From: Acidobacteriota bacterium
GTDB lineage: Bacteria; Acidobacteriota; Terriglobia; Terriglobales; Acidobacteriaceae
Length of the DNA stretch: 64,000 nucleotides
Direction of reading: 5' to 3'
Assembly (NCBI GenBank): GCA_021818585.1
Contig: JAKATU010000065.1
Coordinates: forward strand, 86,590 to 150,589
Under the pieces are notes generated by a model. The model worked only from the letters and a program-made list of their open reading frames with translations, ran no database searches and was not told the origin of the DNA. Both the position numbers and the translations under genes were made by a program. Below, in pieces: positions 58,262 through 64,000 of the stretch (position 1 is its first letter; the number at the start of each line of letters is the position of its first letter).

Positions 58262-59608
58262 TTAGCAGCGAACCACGTTCGCTGCAAAAATTCCGCCCGT
58301 CGCATTCCGTGTATCCACCACCAGCTGCGACTCCTTCACAATCCGCTGATAGTCGTAATCCGAGTGATCCGTCGCTATCAGCACGCAGTCATAATCGCCC
58401 AGATTCTCAAGCGGCGCGCACGTCATGTCCAGGTCGTAGTGCCGCCCATGCCCCACCGTCGGGAAATAAGGATCGTTGTAAGCCACATCCGCGCCACGGT
58501 TGCGCAAAACCTCAATCAGCGTCAGCGAGGGCGACTCCCGCAGGTCATCAATATCCTTTTTATAAGCAACTCCCAGCACCAGGATCTTGCTGCCCTTTAC
58601 TGCCTTGCCGCGATCGTTCAACGCTGCCACAACCGATTCCACAATGTGATACGGCATCGAAGTGTTGATCTCGCCCGCAAGGTTGATAAACCGCGTCGAA
58701 AAATCCACTTCCTTTGCCTTCCACGAAAGGTAAAACGGGTCGATCGGAATGCAGTGCCCGCCCAGTCCAGGCCCCGGATAAAACGCCTGGAAACCGAATG
58801 GCTTGGTCTTGGCCGCCTGGATGATCTCCCAGATATCCAGGTTCATCCGCAGGCACAGCAGCTTCAGCTCGTTGACCAGCGCAATATTCACGCAGCGGTA
58901 GATGTTTTCCAGCAGCTTTGTCATCTCAGCCGCCGCCGCGCTCGATACCGGCACAATCTTCTTGAATATTGACTGGTAAAGCTCCCCGGCCAGCCGCCGC
59001 GTCAGCTCCGCAGGCGCGCCCACCACTTTGGGAATATCCGGCCGCTCCACCTGGGTATTGCCCGGATCTTCGCGCTCCGGCGAATACGCTACGTGGAAAC
59101 ACTCCTTCTCATCCCGCCCATCGCGATATGCCGTCAGCCCCCGCCCGTTGCACTGCTCCAGCAGCGGAATCAGCACATCTTCCGTCGTCCCAGGATACGT
59201 TGTGCTCTCCAGGATCACCAGTTGCCCCGCTCGCAGGTGCGGTGCCATCGCACGCGCCGTCGCCTCGATGTACGTCATATCCGGGCCCTGGTGCTCGTCC
59301 AGCGGCGTCGGCACGCAGATCATCACTGCATCCATCTCAGAGATCGCCGCATAATCGCTGCTCGCTGAAAACCCCCCGGCGCGAAGCTGCTCGATCTCTT
59401 CCGGCAATATTCGCTTGATGTACGAACCACCCCGGTTCAGCGTAGCCACCTTTGCCGGATCCACGTCGAAACCCGTAACTTGAAAACCCGTCCGGCTGTA
59501 CATCATCGCCAGCGGGAGCCCAACATAACCAAGTCCAATCACACCCAGCTTTGCAGTCCGCTCCCGTACCGCCTGTTGCAATGGATGTGTCTCCAAAGTG
59601 GTTTGCAT
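58262..59608 (-). CDS. Nucleotide sugar dehydrogenase (UDP-HexNAc 6-dehydrogenase type)
   Basis: A 448-residue dehydrogenase oxidising the C6 of a UDP-sugar twice with NAD. N-terminal GVIGLGYVGLPLAMMYS, catalytic region AAEMTKLLENIYRCVNIALV, and active Cys in GPGLGGHCIPIDPFYL. The C-terminal domain has LGVAYKKDIDDLRESPS. Best fits the UDP-GlcNAc/UDP-ManNAc dehydrogenase group (WbpA/TviB/WecC). With the downstream epimerase it would give UDP-GalNAcA-like precursors. A weak AGGT precedes ATG 59608. Divergent from the phosphopantetheinyl transferase gene. Confidence 0.9.
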   Translation of the reverse strand: MQTTLETHPLQQAVRERTAKLGVIGLGYVGLPLAMMYSRTGFQVTGFDVDPAKVATLNRGGSYIKRILPEEIEQLRAGGFSASSDYAAISEMDAVMICVPTPLDEHQGPDMTYIEATARAMAPHLRAGQLVILESTTYPGTTEDVLIPLLEQCNGRGLTAYRDGRDEKECFHVAYSPEREDPGNTQVERPDIPKVVGAPAELTRRLAGELYQSIFKKIVPVSSAAAAEMTKLLENIYRCVNIALVNELKLLCLRMNLDIWEIIQAAKTKPFGFQAFYPGPGLGGHCIPIDPFYLSWKAKEVDFSTRFINLAGEINTSMPYHIVESVVAALNDRGKAVKGSKILVLGVAYKKDIDDLRESPSLTLIEVLRNRGADVAYNDPYFPTVGHGRHYDLDMTCAPLENLGDYDCVLIATDHSDYDYQRIVKESQLVVDTRNATGGIFAANVVRC

Positions 59609-59750
59609 CGTATCTGCGACCTCTTATTCCTGCGCCACTGCAGCCCCCTCCGCTTCCGTAAAACATGGACCGCATTTCCGCGCAACCCTTATTCTCTCAC
59701 TCTGTAGCCTTGCTGCGGCGATACTCCACACTTCATATTGGAAGAACACC

Positions 59751-60515
59751 GTGGACGCTTCCATCACAAATCCGGCTCCCACCTCCAATGCCCTCTGGCA
59801 GCTAGCCCCTGGCTACGTACACATCTGGCTCTGGCAGGTCGCCTCCCATCCCCTCGATCCTAAAGAGCTCACCACACTCGACTCCCGCGAACATCGCCGA
59901 GCCGAGCGTTTCCGCCCCGCGCTCCATCGAGCCCAATGGGTCCGCTCCCACACCGGCATGCGCCACATCCTCTCAGGCTACCTCGGCTGCGCCCCTGCTG
60001 ACATCGTCTTCCGCCGCGGATCCAACGGCAAGCCCTTTCTGGAAAAACCCTCTAACGACGCTCCCAACCCACCGCACTTCAACCTCAGCCACTCACATGA
60101 CTGGTGCGCCCTCGCTGTCGCTCGCGACCTCGACCTCGGCATAGATATACAGATCCCTCATCCCGTCAATCCATCCCTGTGGCGCCGCGTCCTCACTTCC
60201 GTCGAAAAGACTCACATGACAACGCTCAGCCCCAACGATCGCGACCCAGCCTTTTTCCGCTGCTGGACCCGTAAAGAAGCCATCGGCAAAGCCGACTCCC
60301 AGGGTGTCTACATCCACCTCAAGCGCACAGAAACAGGCCTGCTGCCCCTGCCCGGAAACTCCTCCATCATCGCCGCCATCAACGCATCAGGCACGCCCAC
60401 CCCCTGGCACGTCACTGACCTGAACCTACCCGCCAGCCTATACGGAGCCATCGCCACATCCGAGCCAGTAACCATCCAACTCCACGCACTCGAACAAATT
60501 GACCTAATCCTCTAA
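59751..60515 (+). CDS. 4'-phosphopantetheinyl transferase (Sfp type)
   Basis: A 254-residue Sfp-type transferase that primes acyl or peptidyl carrier proteins with the CoA arm. Motifs: RRGSNGKPFLEKP, FNLSHSHDWCALAVA, DLGIDIQ (GIDxE-type Mg site, here with Gln at the last position), and CWTRKEAIGKADSQGV (WxxKEA). Start is GTG 59751 with GGAAGA eight bases upstream; the frame extends back to 59598 but that part overlaps the divergent promoter. No PKS or NRPS gene is nearby, so the carrier partner is elsewhere. The 3' end overlaps the convergent DUF309 gene by 12 bases. Confidence 0.85.
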   Translation: MDASITNPAPTSNALWQLAPGYVHIWLWQVASHPLDPKELTTLDSREHRRAERFRPALHRAQWVRSHTGMRHILSGYLGCAPADIVFRRGSNGKPFLEKPSNDAPNPPHFNLSHSHDWCALAVARDLDLGIDIQIPHPVNPSLWRRVLTSVEKTHMTTLSPNDRDPAFFRCWTRKEAIGKADSQGVYIHLKRTETGLLPLPGNSSIIAAINASGTPTPWHVTDLNLPASLYGAIATSEPVTIQLHALEQIDLIL

Positions 60516-60860
60516 TCCAATCTCCGGTACATGCTCCGGAACCTCACCCACCTCCAGTCCGCGCAGCCACCCGCAAACCCCCTCGCGCAGCCTCTCCACC
60601 GCAATCCCGGCAAAGCACGCATCGCACCGCTCCAATCGGCGCAGCGCCCGCTGCATCAACGAAACCGCACCCACCACATTGCCCCGCCTGTAATGATGAA
60701 ACGCCGCCGAAACCTGGATCAGCGCCTGCAAAAAGCTCTTCTCCGGCTCACATAACTCCAGCCACGCCAGCTCCCAGTGCTCGTGCGCCTCAAAAAACTC
60801 TCCCGCCCGATAACACTGCAGCCCTGACCCAAGAGGCCCGTCCGTCCAGTTCCACTCCAT
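60504..60860 (-). CDS. DUF309-family protein
   Basis: A 118-residue cytosolic protein matching DUF309: FFEAHEHWELAWLELCEPEK, then LQALIQVSAAFHHYRRGNVVGA and LMQRALRRLE. Family function is unknown; the conserved HE and His residues suggest a metal or nucleophile site, which is a guess. It is convergent with the phosphopantetheinyl transferase gene and their coding ends overlap by 12 bases. Confidence 0.88.
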   Translation of the reverse strand: MEWNWTDGPLGSGLQCYRAGEFFEAHEHWELAWLELCEPEKSFLQALIQVSAAFHHYRRGNVVGAVSLMQRALRRLERCDACFAGIAVERLREGVCGWLRGLEVGEVPEHVPEIGLED

Positions 60861-60921
60861 GCACTCAGCATAGATGCACCAGACAAACGAGCCTCTCTCA
60901 AGTGCCTCTGTTTACGCGAAC

Positions 60922-62328
60922 CTACTCCGTCGCCGGACCAATCATCTTATCCGGACGCAGGTACTTGTCAAACTCCTCTTCCGTCAAAAAGCCCAGTTCG
61001 CGGTTTGCCTCGCGCAGCGAAAGCCCTTTGTGGTGAGCCGTCTTCGCCAGCTTCGCCGCCTTGTCGTAACCAATATGCTGGTTCAGCGCCGTCACCAGCA
61101 TCAGGCTCGTCTCCACGTAGTGCTGCACCTGCTTCAGATTCACTTCCATCCCCGCCACGCAGAAATCCACAAACATCCGGCAGGTATCGCTCAGCAGCCG
61201 CACCGAGTGCATGAAGTTAAAAATCATCACCGGCTTAAAGACGTTCAGCTCAAAATTTCCTTGGCTGCCCGCAAAGGCGATCGCCGCATGATTGCCATGC
61301 ACCTGCACTGCAACCATCGTCATCGCCTCGCTCTGCGTGGGATTGACCTTGCCCGGCATGATCGAGCTGCCCGGCTCATTCTCCGGCAGCGTGAGCTCGC
61401 CCAGCCCGCAGCGCGGCCCGGAGCCGAGCCACCGCACATCATTCGCAATCTTCATCATTGAGTCGGCCAGCGTCTGCAGCGCACCGCTCGCAAACACCAG
61501 CTCATCGTGCGCAGAAAGCGCGGCAAACTTGTTCGGGTGAGACCGGAACGGCAACCCCGTCAGCTCTGCAATCTTCGCTGAAACGCGCTCTGCAAACTCC
61601 GGATGAGTATTCAATCCAGTGCCCACCGCCGTACCGCCAATGGCGAGCTCGTACAGCCCGTCCAGCGTCTGATCCACCCGCTTCAGATCACGCTCCAGCA
61701 GGCTCGCCCAACCGCCCATCTCCTGCCCAAACGTCAGTGGAGTCGCGTCCTGCAAATGCGTCCGACCAATCTTCACCACGTCCGCAAACTCGGCCGCTTT
61801 CTTCGCTATCGCGTCGTGCAGCAGCTTCACCGCCGGCTTCAACTGCTCATTCACTGCCGTCGCGGCGGCAATATACATCGCCGTCGGAAACGTATCATTC
61901 GACGACTGCGACATATTCACATGATCATTCGGATGCACCGGCTTCTTCGAGCCCATCTCGCCACCCGCAATCTCGATCGCGCGGTTTGAGATCACCTCGT
62001 TCATATTCATATTGGTCTGCGTACCCGAACCCGTCTGCCAAATCCGCAGCGGAAATTCATCCGGCAGTTTCCCGGCAATCACCTCATCGGACGCCTGTAC
62101 AATCAGGTCGCACTTATCCTTCTGCAGCTTGCCCAGGTCATGATTGACCAGCGCCGCGGCCTTCTTCAAAATCGCAAAGGCCTTGATCAGCCCCACCGGC
62201 ATCCGGTCTTCACCAATCGCAAAATGATGCAGCGACCGCTCCGTCTGCGCGCCCCAATAATGGTTCGCCGAAACCTCAATCTCCCCCATGCTGTCCGTCT
62301 CAACCCGTACCCCCGCTTCCACCTTCAT
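60922..62328 (-). CDS. fumC: Fumarate hydratase class II
   Basis: A 468-residue cytosolic, iron-free fumarase of the TCA cycle. Landmarks: [63 protein letters not shown] and the superfamily signature [11 protein letters not shown] with the catalytic Ser loop. Length is typical. A TTG at 62331 is possible, but ATG 62328 has GAGGAG seven bases upstream. It stands alone. Confidence 0.97.
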   Translation of the reverse strand: MKVEAGVRVETDSMGEIEVSANHYWGAQTERSLHHFAIGEDRMPVGLIKAFAILKKAAALVNHDLGKLQKDKCDLIVQASDEVIAGKLPDEFPLRIWQTGSGTQTNMNMNEVISNRAIEIAGGEMGSKKPVHPNDHVNMSQSSNDTFPTAMYIAAATAVNEQLKPAVKLLHDAIAKKAAEFADVVKIGRTHLQDATPLTFGQEMGGWASLLERDLKRVDQTLDGLYELAIGGTAVGTGLNTHPEFAERVSAKIAELTGLPFRSHPNKFAALSAHDELVFASGALQTLADSMMKIANDVRWLGSGPRCGLGELTLPENEPGSSIMPGKVNPTQSEAMTMVAVQVHGNHAAIAFAGSQGNFELNVFKPVMIFNFMHSVRLLSDTCRMFVDFCVAGMEVNLKQVQHYVETSLMLVTALNQHIGYDKAAKLAKTAHHKGLSLREANRELGFLTEEEFDKYLRPDKMIGPATE

Positions 62329-62458
62329 CAAAAACTCCTCTCCTCAAAAACTGCGTCTCTCCAGCCAATTCCATCGGCGGCCGCAACCACTCAGTCTACT
62401 GATCCCCTTCAACCTCTGTCACTGTTCCAACCATCGCGATTTGACGCGGTTCCCGCCT

Positions 62459-62836
62459 TCAGACCCCAACCATATCGCGAAGCCTTCCGATTCCGTCGAT
62501 CTCAATGAGAACCTCGTCACCGCCCATCAGCGTGAAGGAGTCAGGCGGAACAATCCCCGTCCCGGTCATGAGCAGGCAACCGGCGGGGAAACTGCACTCG
62601 CGGTACAGGTAGCTGACCAGTTCCTTTTGTTCGCGCTTCATGGCAGCCAGCGTGGGCGTCCCACTGAACTCCGTCCTTCCGCCGCGAAGAATCTCAATGC
62701 GAATTTCGGTCGCAGACGGTAAGGTATCCCTCGCCAACAGGATGCCGGGCCCCAGCGCACAGCTCCCGTCGTACACCTTGGCCTGCGGCAGATAAAGTGG
62801 GTTCTGGCCTTCAGTATCTCGGGTTCTGATTTGCAT
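62459..62836 (-). pseudogene. Fumarylacetoacetate hydrolase-family gene, C-terminal fragment
   Basis: On the minus strand about 125 residues read as the C-terminal part of a FAH-fold protein: TRDTEGQNPLYLPQAKVYDG, then LLMTGTGIVPPDSFTLMGGD and a final GIGRLRDMVGV. The N-terminal two thirds, including most of the metal site, are missing: upstream sequence becomes the IS630 element around 62830-62850. The gene was probably truncated by that insertion. A still-open frame runs through the antisense of the transposase but is not protein-like. Confidence 0.75.
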
Positions 62837-62839
62837 TCC

Positions 62840-63870
62840 TCCGATTGGTCCACAGATGGTGAGAGTTCTCCGATCATGTAGGCCAGCAGTTGGTGGCCGC
62901 ACAGGCGTTGGCGTTGCGTTCGCGGATCGTGCTGTTAGCAGCCGACAGGCTGGCCAACAAGGAGATCGCGCGCAGGTAAGGCTGTTCGCAGCCCAGTGCG
63001 GGTAAATGGCGTCAGCGCTTTCTCGACTCAGGAGTCGACGGCCTGCTCGACGAGCCGCGCCCCCGGAACTTCGCGCAAATTGAGTGATCGGCAAGTGGCG
63101 CAAGTGCTTGTCCGCACGCTGGAGAGCCGTCCAGAGGCCGCCACGCACTGGTCGACCCGTGACATGGCCAGGACTACCGGACTCAGCCAGTCGACGATCA
63201 GCCGCATCTGGCGCGCCTTTTCGCTGGCCCCGCACCGTGCCGAGACCTTCAAGCTGTCCAACGATCCGCTGTTCATCGACAAGGTGCGCGACATCGTGGG
63301 ACTGTACCTGAACCCGCCCGACCGCGCGCTGGTCTTGTGCGTGGATGAGAAGAGCCAGATTCAGGCGCTGGACCGGACCGCGCCGTTGCTGCCCATGCGT
63401 CCCGGCCGGCTCGAACGCCGCACACACGACTCCACGCGCCACGGCGCCACCAGCCTGTTCGCCGCGCTGGACGCCAGGATCATCGGCCAGAACCAGCAGC
63501 GTCACCGTTCCCTGGAGTGGCGCAACTTCCTCGACACCATCGAGAACAACGAGCCCGCGGAACTGGACGTTCACCTCATCCTGGACAACTATGGCGCCCA
63601 CGCTTCCACGTTCACTTCACGCCGACTTCGGCCAGTTGGCTCAACTTGGTGAAACGCTGGTTCGCCGCCTTGACGGAAAAGCAACTCCGGCGCGGCGTTC
63701 ATCGCTCCACCAAAGAACTGAAAACCGCCATCCACGACTTCATCGGACACCACAATCGCGACCCAAAGCCCTTCATCTGGCACAAAAACGCAGATCATCT
63801 CTTCGATTCCGTCGCCCCATTCTGCAAAAGAACTTCAGACTCAGGACACTAGTTAGTTCTTCAGAGATTC
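62840..63870 (+). mobile_element. Remnant IS630-family element
   Basis: Approximate extent of the element carrying the broken transposase; its insertion coincides with the loss of the N-terminal part of a FAH-family gene. Terminal inverted repeats could not be identified by eye, so both ends are estimates. Confidence 0.5.
62856..63852 (+). pseudogene. IS630-family transposase, degenerate
   Basis: Plus-strand transposase broken in several places. ATG 62856 reads MVRVL, but the following N-terminal helix lies in another frame (LRSRIVLLAADRLANKEIAR). An in-frame TAA is at 62977-62979, and a C5 run at 63060-63064 shifts the frame before GTSRKLSDRQVAQVLV. The DDE core then reads well (ALVLCVDEKSQIQALDRTAP, LDVHLILDNYGAH). 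About ten codons are missing near 63600, where the frame shifts to FHVHFTPTSASWLNLVKRWF. It ends at 63852. It cannot encode an active enzyme. Confidence 0.82.
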
Positions 63871-63874
63871 CTAA

Positions 63875-64000
63875 GAGCCTGTTTACGATCTTTATGCATC
63901 GCGGGGTGGAGGCATCAAGGCAGCTATATGCAGCCATGCGTCTGGGGCCATAGCTCTGGAGCATGACACGGAGGAAGCAGTATCCCAGCGATATAAGCGC
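63875..64000 (+). mobile_element. Left end of an IS5-type insertion sequence (truncated)
   Basis: GAGCCTGTTTACGATC at 63875 looks like a terminal repeat of IS5-family elements, and the four bases before it (CTAA) fit the YTAR-type target duplicated by that family. A transposase start follows at 63963. The right end lies beyond the window. Confidence 0.55.
63963..64000 (+). CDS. IS5-family transposase, N-terminal fragment at window edge
   Basis: Only 12 complete codons are visible: MTRRKQYPSDIS, close to the common start of IS5/IS427-group transposases (MTRRKYPSDLSD...). A GGAG lies three to six bases before the ATG. Cut by the window end. Confidence 0.6.
   Translation, partial: MTRRKQYPSDIS

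Noticed and set aside
62459..63601. Long minus-strand open frame of 380 codons
   Set aside because: Only its last 125 codons are protein-like (FAH fragment); the rest is the antisense of the IS630 transposase.

Overview
The window looks like a piece of chromosome from a GC-rich, Gram-negative bacterium, most likely an Acidobacteriota of the Terriglobia/Acidobacteriaceae type. This is inferred from gene content, not from a marker gene: lpxB, OmpA and several beta-barrels show an outer membrane. There are also two TonB-dependent receptors with carboxypeptidase-regulatory N-termini, a YpdA-type flavoprotein and a compact leu-ilv block. No rRNA, tRNA or CRISPR array was seen.

Layout. 1-6.4 kb: two tandem ClC chloride channels (the first cut by the window edge), a secreted PNGase A-like protein, a decayed coding remnant and a secreted DUF1080 protein. 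6.7-10.6 kb: a TonB-dependent receptor divergent from a GH16 glucanase. 10.7-14.5 kb: lpxB, an M1-peptidase-like protein that has lost its metal site, and YceI. 14.5-19 kb, minus strand: two MacB-type permeases, a 60-residue protein, a small frameshifted gene and galE. 19.5-25.8 kb: TonB, a LolA-like/M48-like protein without the zinc motif, two outer-membrane proteins, a ferric-reductase-like membrane protein and a LysR regulator. 26-35.8 kb: leuABCD-ilvD-ilvB-ilvN-ilvC, a nearly complete branched-chain amino acid pathway (no ilvE or ilvA here), with palindromic repeats inside and after it. 36.3-41.7 kb: ftsK, a NarL-type response regulator and an OmpA-family protein. 41.9-46.8 kb: three oxidoreductases, a small charged protein and an ABC-2 exporter pair. 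46.8-53 kb: a lipoprotein with a trypsin-like triad, a YpdA-like reductase with a sensor kinase, and an envelope protein. 53.2-57 kb: a large Oar-like TonB receptor with a frameshift in a seven-T run. 57.3-62.3 kb: a nucleotide-sugar epimerase/dehydrogenase pair, a phosphopantetheinyl transferase, a DUF309 protein and fumC. 62.4-64 kb: a FAH-family gene fragment beside a degenerate IS630 transposase, and the start of an IS5-type element at the edge.

How it fits together. The leu-ilv block is the one clear pathway: a divergent LysR gene and a palindrome sit in front of leuA, and the encoded LeuA has no C-terminal leucine-sensing domain. Much of the rest is envelope biology: lipid A synthesis, TonB-driven uptake, beta-barrels, secreted glycan-acting enzymes, exporters and sugar-nucleotide synthesis. 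Several genes begin with GTG or TTG or have a better ribosome site downstream of the longest possible start; starts below were chosen on that basis. Points most worth following up: two metallopeptidase-fold proteins without catalytic residues, the homopolymer frameshift in the large receptor, the YpdA variant paired with a histidine kinase, the bacterial PNGase A homologue, the trypsin-like lipoprotein and the palindromic repeat family around the ilv genes.
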